NCBI RefSeq assembly: GCF_013409625.1
Contig: NZ_JACCBF010000001.1
Location: forward strand, 2,235,001 to 2,299,000
Direction: 5' to 3'
From: Nocardioides kongjuensis
GTDB lineage: Bacteria > Actinomycetota > Actinomycetes > Propionibacteriales > Nocardioidaceae
DNA: 64,000 nt
Of the stretch, positions 36,401 through 45,144 are shown in pieces (the stretch's first letter is position 1; each line of letters opens with the position of its first letter). The notes under the pieces are model-generated. The model was not told the origin of the DNA, searched no databases, and was given only the letters and a program-made list of their open reading frames with translations. The translations under genes and the position numbers were made by a program.

Positions 36401-38102
36401 TCTCGTCGGCCAGATCATCGTCGAGCCGAAGGGCTCGACCTGGACCGACCCGGTCACCGGTCAGCCGGTCGACTCCGGAGCCCTCGTCGACATCCACACC
36501 ACGAACCCGCTCGCGCCCGGCCTGGTCGAGGGCAGCTTCCGCGAGCTCGCGCTGTGGACCATCAACGACAACGACAGGAGCGACTTCTCCACGCTGAACC
36601 TGCGTGCCAACCCGCTGGTCGACCGGCCCGACAAGGCCCACCAGTTCAGCTCGTGGACGTACGGCGACCCGCTCACCCCGTTGCCGAGGCTCTACCCCGA
36701 CGACCCCCTGGTGGTGCGCGCGATCAGCATCTCGCCGACCCTCGACACGCTCCACTTCCTGGGCACCACCACCGTGCTCGAGCCACGGCAGAGCGCCGGC
36801 GGGCAGCCGAACGGCTCCCTGGTCGACGCGGTCCACGGCGGCATCAGCGAGCGGTTCACCCTGGTGCTCAACGGCAGGCCCGACGCCATGCGGCTGCAGC
36901 CCGGTGACTACCTGTACGCCAACGGCATGGAGGAACGCACCCAGCAGGGCGCGTGGGGCATCGTCCGGGTGCTGCCGGGGCTGGTCGGCAACCTCAAACC
37001 GCTTCCGGGCGTGAGCACCCCGAGCACGACGTACACCGAACCGACCAGCACCGGCGGCCCTCCGCCGGATGCTCCGCCGGGCAACCCATGCCCGGCCGGC
37101 GCGCCGGCCCGGTCCTTCGACCTGTCCGCCGTGGACCGGTCCACGACCTTCAACGGCGCGCGGACGGCGTACGTACCGACGGTTGACGCGAACGCGATCA
37201 TCCAGCGGATCAAGCAGCCCGAGCCCCTGGTGATGCACGTGGTCGCGGGCGAGTGCGTGACAGTCACGCTGCGCAACCGGCTCGTGACACCGGTCGGGTT
37301 CAGTGTGGGGAAGCTCGACAGGGAGGCCGGGTCCGGCGGCGTCGACGTGGGCTACGCACCCGAGCAGGACGTGGCGCCCGGGGGCAGCCGCACCTACCGC
37401 TACTACGTGCCCACCGACCACATCGGCAGCGCTGCGATCGGTGACCTCGCCAACGGCACCAGCCTCAAGAACGGCCTGTACGGCGTCGTGGTGGTGGCCC
37501 CGGCCTCGACCGTCCCGGGCCAGCCGACGATCTTCCGGGACCCGACCACGGGCGCCCTGAAGGACCTCGGCGCCCAGGTGCTGGTCCGGGCTCCGGGCCA
37601 GGCTCAGCCGAACTACCGTGACTTCACGGTCCAGCTGGCCGAGGACGACATCGCCATGGGACGCGACCAGATGCCGTACCCGACCGACGCCGACGCCGGA
37701 CGCACGCTCCTCGGGTACCGGGCGGCCCCGGCCGGCGACGGCGCCAGCGCCTTCGTCGACCCCGGTGCGGTGCCGACCCTGACGGCATACGCCGGCGACC
37801 CGATGCTGGTGCACGTGCTGATGGCTCCCGGCAGCGAGAACAGCCACGTCTTCTCGCTGGGCGGCCTGCGTTGGCCGCAGGACCGGCTGATCCCCGGAAC
37901 GAACTGGATGTCCGCCCAAGGGATGGGTCCGTGGGAGACCTTCGACCTCGACGTGGTCGGCGGTGCCGGCGGCGGACAACCCGGCGACTACGTGTACGGC
38001 GACGCCCGGCGTCCGTTCACCGCGGTCGGAGCCTGGGGCCTGCAGCACGTGCTCCCGGCGGACAGCTGCTCGGTGCGCAGGGTCGACGCCAGCAGCTGCT
38101 AG
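33489..38102 (+). CDS. Giant multicopper oxidase with membrane N-terminus (MofA/MnxG-like size)
   Basis: The 1537-residue protein starts with about five membrane helices (residues about 17-185), then multiple cupredoxin domains. The T1/trinuclear ligands HIFHLH (484-489) and HCHIAKHYVSGM (558-569) are intact in the first half. HxH motifs occur at H831/H833 (MHIHHVQFDIQGSDG) and H959/H961 (FWHDHVDG). The first-half HxH equivalents are H274 (MHIDG) and HHIH (319-322). The last third has lost its ligands (LVHVLMAP, HVFSLGG). Giant multicopper oxidases with ligands split over many domains include the Mn(II) oxidases MnxG, MofA and McoA, and the QFDIQGSDG segment recalls them. GGAGG precedes ATG 33489. 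Confidence 0.88.
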   Translation: MTPRPATMSRTVRTDQVGGALAADLLVGLLCSVAGSAWLVLLEPGRHAGHGATDDPAGALVQLGAMVGFALVPAVAVVVVLLSARRPVLLVAPAAALAVATGAQLHASSAGATPSVTGLLGDTAMLLAVLLPLLALCRRARSAVGTLSPRRMRAFVAVATGAVTLLTTAALTSVAPAASAAPGCLAGGPTDASFDVTAIDVDIPVNRFGDHDPQGTMYALTSAIPAIRQQEQSQQVSIGLRDDPIQPLVIRANEGDCVAITFTNQTSRGSVGMHIDGLEFAVDSSGDQVGSNPSSAAGPGDTVTYRYAVPDDARAEGGHHIHPGPGMRAAVDHGLFGSLVVEPPGSTYWDASEPGKPLLSGWEAIIKPAGIDVPCDIGSHEPTCAFREAALLHHEIGNDNEQLTAKDGSLVPLVDNTTGSYRPGSFAMNYRSESFRNRLLAFPKEKSHAYSSYTFGEPSTPMMRGYLADPTKIRLMHAGAEKFHIFHLHGGGDRWRFNPVSDPSYYYADTGLRKDPATDLSPSQRLDSQSVGPGESYNLELEGGAGGVQQSAGDFLYHCHIAKHYVSGMWALWRVYDTLQPDLVPLPDRLAPPAPVDSSGLIGRTYGGTRITANNLDSWIRPQLPPSGIPANNQDATVMDWKIAGTTARPVYLGAPADPTDFVESPHQVAGQPNLLLIDRDRIVGNRPTILFNPRNGRPAYPLLRTHIGGRPPFTGNGHTGAPYLGNNAGQAGTGTDPWARRTDGLCPAGRTTRTYNVVAVAKPIRRTPTFVDPDGKVFVLAKDKTALLADPEAGEPLAIRANQGDCVALTLNSEIPDSAVFDGFSKVSMHIHHVQFDIQGSDGVSAGFAYEHSVRPYNQVEPTLSKNALKGASTISLTSVAGLSGLDANNKVVGRWIAIGQGTEGIEIRQVKSVNTNLRTVTLTAALGKAHAAGEFAGTEFMQNRWYPDVLLDNVFWHDHVDGIHGWGHGLVGQIIVEPKGSTWTDPVTGQPVDSGALVDIHTTNPLAPGLVEGSFRELALWTINDNDRSDFSTLNLRANPLVDRPDKAHQFSSWTYGDPLTPLPRLYPDDPLVVRAISISPTLDTLHFLGTTTVLEPRQSAGGQPNGSLVDAVHGGISERFTLVLNGRPDAMRLQPGDYLYANGMEERTQQGAWGIVRVLPGLVGNLKPLPGVSTPSTTYTEPTSTGGPPPDAPPGNPCPAGAPARSFDLSAVDRSTTFNGARTAYVPTVDANAIIQRIKQPEPLVMHVVAGECVTVTLRNRLVTPVGFSVGKLDREAGSGGVDVGYAPEQDVAPGGSRTYRYYVPTDHIGSAAIGDLANGTSLKNGLYGVVVVAPASTVPGQPTIFRDPTTGALKDLGAQVLVRAPGQAQPNYRDFTVQLAEDDIAMGRDQMPYPTDADAGRTLLGYRAAPAGDGASAFVDPGAVPTLTAYAGDPMLVHVLMAPGSENSHVFSLGGLRWPQDRLIPGTNWMSAQGMGPWETFDLDVVGGAGGGQPGDYVYGDARRPFTAVGAWGLQHVLPADSCSVRRVDASSC

Positions 38103-38114
38103 CCCGACACGGGA

Positions 38115-38147
38115 GAGGAGGGGCGGGCCATCGAGCCGCCCCTCCTC
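38115..38147. terminator. Bidirectional terminator, multicopper oxidase / transglycosylase
   Basis: GAGGAGGGGCGG (38115-38126) pairs with CCGCCCCTCCTC (38136-38147) around a 9-base loop, between two convergent stops at 38102 and 38169. Confidence 0.75.
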
Positions 38148-38168
38148 CTCCGCACCCGGGACTCGAGC

Positions 38169-39455
38169 TCAGGGAACCGGGGTCCCCGCGAGGGCGGTCG
38201 GATCCGCTTCGACCGACGGGGTCTCGACCGCCGATCCCTCGACCGGCGACTCCTCCACCGGCGGCGTGCACACCGGAGCCGGTGCCGGCGTGGTCGTCGG
38301 CCCGGGCACGGGGTCGGCCGTCGGGGTGTCGCCGGCCTCCTCGGTGGGCCACTCGGTCGACTCGGTGGAGTCCGCCGGCGGAGCGCAGGCCTTCGGCGTG
38401 CTCTCCTCCGGCGGCACCGGCGCAGGCGGCTCGGGCAGGTCGGCGGGCACTTCCACGGGCACAGGGTTCGGGACGGGCTCGGGGACAGGTGGCTCGGGGA
38501 CAGGCGGCGCCGGGACAGGCGGCGCGGCTGCGACGAGCGTGGCCTGGCCCTGGCCTCCCGTCACGGGCTGCGGCGCCGGCGGGACCTGGGTGGCGATCTG
38601 GGTCGCCACCGGCGGGTGCGGAGGCGGCTGGACCGGAAGAGCACCGTCGAGACGGTCCTTCCAGCCCAGGATCAGCTCGAGGTAGTCCCGCGAGTGGTTG
38701 TAGGCCAGGACCGCCGCCTCGAGGTCGGCCGGATCGGCGAGGTCCCTGCCCTCGGCGCAGAGGTACTCCGCGGCGGCGACCGTGGCGTCGTCGATGTCCT
38801 GCGGATCCAGGACGCCGTCGCCGTCGCCGTCGCTCCCCCACCGCACCCACGTGCCGGGGAGGAACTGCATCGGCCCCACCGCGCGGTCCCATCGGGTGTC
38901 CCCGTCGAGGGTCCCCCGGTCGGTGTCGGCGACCGCTGCGAACGCCGTCCCGTCGAGCACGGGGCCGAGGACCGGCGGCACCACCCGGTGCCCGGGGTCG
39001 AGGGCACGCCCGGACAGCGAGCCGGACTCCACCTGCCCGATCGCGGCGAGCAGCGACAGCGGCAGGTGGCAGTGTGCGGGCGCGCTCGCCACTGCCTGTG
39101 CGTAGGCCTGCCACAACAGCGCCGACACGGCGCTGCGGGGGCTGTCGCCGCCCGGGGCGGCGAGCACTATCGGCACGTCGTACACGTGCCCGGCGGCGCC
39201 GGGCACGGAGCGCAGACGTGCCGGGGTCACCGAGGCGGCCTCGTCCGCCGCGCCGGCCGGCCGCTCGCCGGCCGGTGGTACGACGACCACCGTGCTGGCG
39301 ACGACAGGCAGCAGCAGGCAGGCCAGCGCCGGGCGCGCGCCAGCGCCCCGTGCGGGCCTGTGCTGCGCAGCCCCCCACCGCCGCCCACCGTGCCGCTTCG
39401 CGCTGCTCATCTCCCCAGCATCGGCGGGAGACCTTGCGCGCACCTTGGATCGCAT
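38169..39455 (-). CDS. Secreted lytic transglycosylase with Pro-rich tail
   Basis: The protein (428 residues from ATG 39455; 413 from ATG 39410, MSSAKRHGG) has a signal-type helix (ALACLLLPVVASTVVVVPPA). The lysozyme-like SLT domain (MltB/SLT_2 type) follows, with catalytic Glu in LLAAIGQVESG, AVGPMQFLPGTWVRWG, an Asp-rich loop DGDGDGVLDPQDIDDATVAA and LAYNHSRDYLELIL. It cleaves peptidoglycan glycan strands to form anhydro ends. The last 130 residues are Pro/Val/Glu-rich and probably span the wall. Between the large exported enzymes and their regulators, it may open the wall for them. Confidence 0.9.
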   Translation of the reverse strand: MRSKVRARSPADAGEMSSAKRHGGRRWGAAQHRPARGAGARPALACLLLPVVASTVVVVPPAGERPAGAADEAASVTPARLRSVPGAAGHVYDVPIVLAAPGGDSPRSAVSALLWQAYAQAVASAPAHCHLPLSLLAAIGQVESGSLSGRALDPGHRVVPPVLGPVLDGTAFAAVADTDRGTLDGDTRWDRAVGPMQFLPGTWVRWGSDGDGDGVLDPQDIDDATVAAAEYLCAEGRDLADPADLEAAVLAYNHSRDYLELILGWKDRLDGALPVQPPPHPPVATQIATQVPPAPQPVTGGQGQATLVAAAPPVPAPPVPEPPVPEPVPNPVPVEVPADLPEPPAPVPPEESTPKACAPPADSTESTEWPTEEAGDTPTADPVPGPTTTPAPAPVCTPPVEESPVEGSAVETPSVEADPTALAGTPVP

Positions 39456-39499
39456 CGCGGCACCAGCAATTCACAAGGTACGCCCGGCAGGGTGGGGCC

Positions 39500-40099
39500 A
39501 TGACCGGTGTGCTGTCCCCCGCCGACGCGGGCCGGCAGGTGTCGATGGCGGCCGACGTCGACCTGGTCGCACGCGCCGTCGTGACGAGTGCCCTGGTCGG
39601 CAGCGCTGTCATCCACGGCACCGTCGCCGGTGAGCACTTCGGTGAGTGGGTGCTGGCGGGGTTCTTCTTCATCGTGGTCCAGCTGGCCGAGCTGACCCTC
39701 GCTCTCGCGGCGGTCTACGCCTGGTCGCGGCGGGCGGCGCTCCTCGTTGTCGGCACCGGACTCACGACCGTTGCGCTCTGGTCGGTCTCTCGAACGACCG
39801 GGCTTCCCATGGGCCCCGACGACTTCCGCGCGCCGGAGCCGGTCGGCGTACCGGACCTGGCCTGCGGCGTCCTCGAGCTGATGTCGGTGGCGGCAGCGTG
39901 CGTCGCCCTGTACGCCGCGAGCCCGCGCGGGCGAGCGGGGAGCCGGTCACGTCCCCGACCGTCCCGTCGGGGGATCGCGGTGGCGTGCGCCGCGGTCTGG
40001 GCGGCCCTGGCGCTCACCGCGTGGGGCGGCGCACCCACGGTCCTCGGCGGTGGCGAGGACGCCCACCACGGTTCCGGGGCGGTCTCGAATCCTCGATGA
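39500..40099 (+). CDS. Five-helix membrane protein, unknown function
   Basis: The 199-residue protein has about five membrane helices (near 24-43, 50-75, 82-100, 118-140 and 158-178). Histidines lie in the first extracytoplasmic turn (VIHGTVAGEHFGEW) and at the tail (GGEDAHHGSGAV). Its hydropathy pattern resembles the membrane N-terminus of the multicopper oxidase. It is divergent from the transglycosylase gene, and its 3' end overlaps the convergent receiver gene by 86 bases. I do not recognise a characterised family; membrane partner or copper handling for the neighbouring oxidase is a guess. Confidence 0.68.
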   Translation: MTGVLSPADAGRQVSMAADVDLVARAVVTSALVGSAVIHGTVAGEHFGEWVLAGFFFIVVQLAELTLALAAVYAWSRRAALLVVGTGLTTVALWSVSRTTGLPMGPDDFRAPEPVGVPDLACGVLELMSVAAACVALYAASPRGRAGSRSRPRPSRRGIAVACAAVWAALALTAWGGAPTVLGGGEDAHHGSGAVSNPR

Positions 40100-40511
40100 G
40101 GAGGTCGTCGGCCAGCGCGGTGGCTGCTGCCGGACAGAGCCAGACGTCGCCCCGGTGCACGGCGCGGACCGCATCGACGATCTGACCGGCGTCCGCGCCC
40201 TTGAACAGGTACCCCGTCGCGCCGACGGCGAGGGCGGCACGGATCAGTGCGGGAGCGCCGTGGCAGGTGTGGACGAGCACGTGGACGCCGGCGTTCGCAG
40301 CCACGATCTCCGCCGCGGCGGCGAGGCCGCCGCAGCCCGGCATCGACAGGTCGAGGAGCACGACGTCGGGAGCCAGCGTCCGCGCCAGCGCGACCGCATC
40401 CTCGCCGGTGCCCGCGCTCCCGCACACCGTGATGTCACGCTGCTCCCCGAGAATCGTGCCGATGCCCATCCGGACCAGGACATGGTCGTCGGCGATCACC
40501 ACCCGGATCAT
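40014..40511 (-). CDS. Stand-alone response-regulator receiver, NarL type without HTH
   Basis: The 165-residue protein has a complete receiver: acidic pocket ADDH (7-10), phospho-acceptor D54 in VVLLDLSMPG, T82 and K104 in GYLFKGAD. It is of NarL/FixJ type, but after the linker (VHRGDVWLCPAAATALADDL) it ends in a basic tail (RNRGGRPRHRRGPW) with no LuxR-type helix-turn-helix. No HTH is found in other frames downstream, where the convergent membrane protein gene lies. It may act by protein contact, as a phosphate sink, or be a gene shortened by rearrangement. It lies 85 bases after the sensor kinase gene on the same strand. Confidence 0.85.
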   Translation of the reverse strand: MIRVVIADDHVLVRMGIGTILGEQRDITVCGSAGTGEDAVALARTLAPDVVLLDLSMPGCGGLAAAAEIVAANAGVHVLVHTCHGAPALIRAALAVGATGYLFKGADAGQIVDAVRAVHRGDVWLCPAAATALADDLLIEDSRPPRNRGGRPRHRRGPWVRRPTR

Positions 40512-40596
40512 CAGCCACCTCCTGCGCGGTTCCCGTCCCGCGGTCCGTGCCCAGTCTCGACACGCGGGCCTGCGTAATCCTTGGACGGCGGGGGCC

Positions 40597-41937
40597 CTAC
40601 CGGTCCGGGTCAGGCACCGGGAAGGAGCCGCGCAACACGGTGCCGCCGTCCAGAGCGGGGCCGATGGTGAGCTCGCCGCCCTGGTGGACGACCGCGTCGC
40701 GGAGCAGGCGCAGCCCGAGGTGACCCGACGGCGACTGGGAGATCCGCTCGGGCGCGAGTCCCCGGCCGTCGTCGCGCACCGAGACCTCGACCTCGCTCGC
40801 GCTCGCCCGGACGACGACCCAGGCGCGCGTGGCACCGGCGTGCTTGACGACGTTGAGCAGGCCCTCGCGCACGATCCGGTACGCGAGCTGGTTGGTGACC
40901 CGACCCAGGACCCGATCGGTCCGGACGTCGACACTGACGACCGTGCCGGACCGCTGCGCCGAGACCGCCAGCTCGTCGAGGGCGTTGGCCAGCTCCCCCA
41001 GCGCGAGCGACGGCGGGTAGATGTCGACCAGCAGCGTGCGCAACGCGGCCAGGTCGCGGCGCACGAGCTCGGTGGCGTCGACGACGATCTGGTGGGCGTC
41101 CTCGGCGTCGGGGACGCGTGCCAGCCGCGACGCCGCCGACGGCAGGGCGTAGCCGAGGCCGGCGAGGTCCTGGACCACCCCGTCGTGCAGCACCTGCGCG
41201 ATCCGGGAGCGCTCGAGGTCCGCCGCGCCCAGCGCGTGGCGCAGCAGCCGGTTGCGCTCCAGCACGCTGCGATTGGCGCTGCGGGCCAGGCTCACCGCGA
41301 TGGGCAGCACCAGGGCCAGCAGCAGCAGCATCGACCCGACCGACAGCGGCGCGATCGTCCAGAGCAGCCGCCGCTCGTCGTCGTGGATCCGGGCCGCCGA
41401 CCAGTAGGTCTCGAAGATCAGCGGTACGCCGTCGGCGTCCGCCGCCCCGACGTACACCTCGAGGAGGTGGCCCGGTGCTGCCTCCAGCTCGTTCTCGGCG
41501 TGCGACAGGTCGGAGAGCTCGGCGTGCGAGAACGAGCCGCCGGCCAGCGACCGCATCGGCTCCTCGAGCTCGAACCTCCGCCCGATCAGGGCGGTCTCGT
41601 CCGACCAGATGACCGTGCCGTCCGTGCTCCACAGCTTCATGTGGACGATCGAGCCGGCCTCGATCCGGTTCGCCATCACCCGCGCGAAGACCTCCGTCGC
41701 TGCCGGGTCACCGTCCCGGACCCCCTGGGTGACGAGCGGGGCCGCGACCCCCCGCGCGAAGGCCTCGCCACGGGCGCGGGCATCGCGGATCGCCATCTTC
41801 TCCGACATCGTCTGGGCGACGTACAGGGTCGCGACGCTGACGACGAGCACCGAGAGCATCGCGCGCACGAGGAACTCGACGAGGGCGCGACGGCCGAGCC
41901 CACCTGCTGGCGGCCGGGTACGGTCACGAGGCGACAT
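40597..41937 (-). CDS. NarL-family sensor histidine kinase
   Basis: The 446-residue kinase has two membrane helices (about 22-42 and 186-212) bounding an extracytoplasmic sensor of about 140 residues (VMANRIEAGSIVHMKLWSTD, YVGAADADGVPLIFETYWSA). The HisKA_3 dimerisation helix carries the phospho-His in RIAQVLHDGVVQDL (about 251), and the ATPase domain shows VREGLLNVVKHA, DDGRGL and HLGLRLL. Its start overlaps the upstream regulator gene by 14 bases, so the two form a two-component pair. The signal is unknown; the position beside extracellular oxidases suggests an envelope or redox-metal cue. Confidence 0.93.
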   Translation of the reverse strand: MSPRDRTRPPAGGLGRRALVEFLVRAMLSVLVVSVATLYVAQTMSEKMAIRDARARGEAFARGVAAPLVTQGVRDGDPAATEVFARVMANRIEAGSIVHMKLWSTDGTVIWSDETALIGRRFELEEPMRSLAGGSFSHAELSDLSHAENELEAAPGHLLEVYVGAADADGVPLIFETYWSAARIHDDERRLLWTIAPLSVGSMLLLLALVLPIAVSLARSANRSVLERNRLLRHALGAADLERSRIAQVLHDGVVQDLAGLGYALPSAASRLARVPDAEDAHQIVVDATELVRRDLAALRTLLVDIYPPSLALGELANALDELAVSAQRSGTVVSVDVRTDRVLGRVTNQLAYRIVREGLLNVVKHAGATRAWVVVRASASEVEVSVRDDGRGLAPERISQSPSGHLGLRLLRDAVVHQGGELTIGPALDGGTVLRGSFPVPDPDR

Positions 41938-42604
41938 CGCTGACGCCGACGAGGCCGGAGCGCAGCGCGACCACGACGGCCTCGAGCGGTGACGGAGCCC
42001 CGAGCTTGGTGAGCACGTCCTGCACGTGGCCGCGGCACCTGCCCACCGGGATGCCGAGCTCCTGGGCGATGACCGACGCGTCGAGCCCGGCCGCCAGGAA
42101 CTGGAGGACCTCGTGCTCGATGGCGCTCAACGACGGCGGGTGCGCCGCGAGCGCGGCGGGGTCGACGCCGAGGTTGCGCAGCAGCCGGGGCTGGACGACG
42201 AAGCTCCCGCAGCGGGCGGTGCGCACCGCGTGCAGGATCTCCTCGACGTCACCGTCCTTGGGGTGCAGGGCGCAGGCGCCGGCCTCCGCGGCGCGCCGCA
42301 TCAGCGTGGTGTCGATGTAGCCGCTGAGCACCGCGACCCGCAGGCGCGGGTGGCTGGCCACCAGCTCTGCGGTGGCGGCCACGCCGTCACCGTCGCGCAG
42401 CCGCGCGTCCATCAGCACCAGGTCGGGTTGCAGCGACGCGACCATCTCGAGCGCGACCGCGACGTCGCCGGCGATGCCGACGCACTCCATGTCGGGCTGG
42501 TCAGCGAGCGTGATCGCGAGCAGCTGCGCGAACATCAGGTGATCGTCGACCACGACGATCCTGGTCGGCCGGGCGGGCGCCGGACGCGACACGGTCTGAG
42601 CCAT
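41924..42604 (-). CDS. LuxR/NarL-type response regulator
   Basis: The 226-residue regulator has a receiver (RIVVVDDHLMFAQLL; phospho-acceptor in LVLMDARLRDGDG) and a C-terminal LuxR-type HTH (LSAIEHEVLQFLAAGLDASV, then IAQELGIPVGRCRGHVQDVL). ATG 42604 (MAQTVSRPAP) is preferred; a longer frame to 42649 adds unconserved residues. The recognition helix has Cys/Arg (GRCRGH) where most members have TV, which is unusual. It overlaps the sensor kinase gene by 14 bases and is its evident partner. Confidence 0.9.
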   Translation of the reverse strand: MAQTVSRPAPARPTRIVVVDDHLMFAQLLAITLADQPDMECVGIAGDVAVALEMVASLQPDLVLMDARLRDGDGVAATAELVASHPRLRVAVLSGYIDTTLMRRAAEAGACALHPKDGDVEEILHAVRTARCGSFVVQPRLLRNLGVDPAALAAHPPSLSAIEHEVLQFLAAGLDASVIAQELGIPVGRCRGHVQDVLTKLGAPSPLEAVVVALRSGLVGVSDVAS

Positions 42605-42724
42605 CAACTTTCTTCCACCCCCATGAATCGAAGGGCCCTCCATGCCCACGGTGCCGGGGCGGCGGTCCCGAGCACGACGACCCGTTCGGGCTGCCCCGCC
42701 AGGACTGGGAGAAGGCGGTGCGGC

Positions 42725-43618
42725 TCACGGCTGGAGGGCGATCACCCTGACGGCTGCCGCCGACAGGGCCGAGTCGAGGGCGGGGAGCACGGCCCCGGGG
42801 GTCGACGCCAGGGACTGGCGGAGCAGGACCAGAAGCGTCTCCAGCTCGGGGCCGGCCAGGCGGCGCCGGTCCCGCTCGTCGGAGGAGTCGCGCAGCACCG
42901 CGAAGTAGAGCTCGCGGGTCTCGGGACCGGGCTCGTCTCCGAGTTCGTCGAGCACGACCTGCCGCAGGTCCGCATAGGCACGCAATGCCTCGCCGTGGCG
43001 TCCGGCGAGCCAGTACGACCGGATCAGCTGCTGCCAGGCGAGCTCGCACAGTCGGTCGAGGCGCACGGCCTCGACGGCCAGCCGGGTCGCGTCGCCGAAG
43101 CGCCGGGTCGCGTTGGCCAGGCCGGCGGCGCGCACGTACGTCGCGACCGCCTCCCGGGCGAAGACCTCCCGTGTCCGCTCGGCCCACGCGGCGTACGGCT
43201 CGCTCTCGAGGAGGTCGCCCGTGGTCAGCCGGACCGCGTCCAGTGCCCGGTCCACCGCGACGTCCGCGTGGCCGGTCGCGGCGTCGAGGTGGGCGCGCGC
43301 CTCGGTCAGGTCCACCGACACCGACGGCCCGGCGAGCTGATAGCCGCCGGCCGAGGTCGCCAGGACCGAGCCTCGTCCACTGCGCACCCCCAGGCAGTGC
43401 CGCAGGTTGCAGACGTAGCTCTCCAGGGTGCCGTGGTGCGACGCCGGCGGCTCGCCGTCCCAGACCAGGTCGGCCAGCCGGTCCTTCGCGACCGGCGCAC
43501 CTGCCCCGACGGCGAGGATCTCCAGGATCTGCCGGGGCCGGCCGCGCAGGGCGCCGGGTGCGAGCCACTGGCCGTCGACCTCGACGGACGTCGGCCCGAA
43601 GAGCTTCACGCGGATCAT
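42725..43618 (-). CDS. SARP-family transcriptional activator
   Basis: The 297-residue protein has an OmpR-like winged helix (MIRVKLFGPTSVEVDGQWL, RGRPRQILEILAVGAG, ESYVCNLRHCLGVRSGRGSV) and the all-helical BTAD domain (about 105-250, including CELAWQQLIRSYWLAGRHGE). SARPs recruit RNA polymerase to promoters with short direct repeats and typically switch on specialised metabolism. It lies 120 bases upstream of the response-regulator gene, same strand. It might activate the large-exoprotein genes nearby. Confidence 0.92.
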   Translation of the reverse strand: MIRVKLFGPTSVEVDGQWLAPGALRGRPRQILEILAVGAGAPVAKDRLADLVWDGEPPASHHGTLESYVCNLRHCLGVRSGRGSVLATSAGGYQLAGPSVSVDLTEARAHLDAATGHADVAVDRALDAVRLTTGDLLESEPYAAWAERTREVFAREAVATYVRAAGLANATRRFGDATRLAVEAVRLDRLCELAWQQLIRSYWLAGRHGEALRAYADLRQVVLDELGDEPGPETRELYFAVLRDSSDERDRRRLAGPELETLLVLLRQSLASTPGAVLPALDSALSAAAVRVIALQP

Positions 43619-43756
43619 CCAGCTCCCCCTTCGCAGGCCCCGGGGTCAGGCAACGTGGCTGCTGCCGCCTCACGCCAGTGTCGCGGAGAGCGCCCTCTCC
43701 CGGCAGGTGCTGGGTTCCCCAGAATCGAGGAAATCAGGCGGCCGGCCAGGACAGCA

Positions 43757-45121
<1,365 letters not shown>

Positions 45122-45144
45122 GGGAACTCCTGGGGTGTGCGGTG

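Noticed and set aside
39500..40013. A missing HTH of the stand-alone receiver hidden by a frameshift
   Set aside because: No LuxR-type HTH sequence is found in any minus-strand frame downstream; the region codes for the convergent membrane protein.
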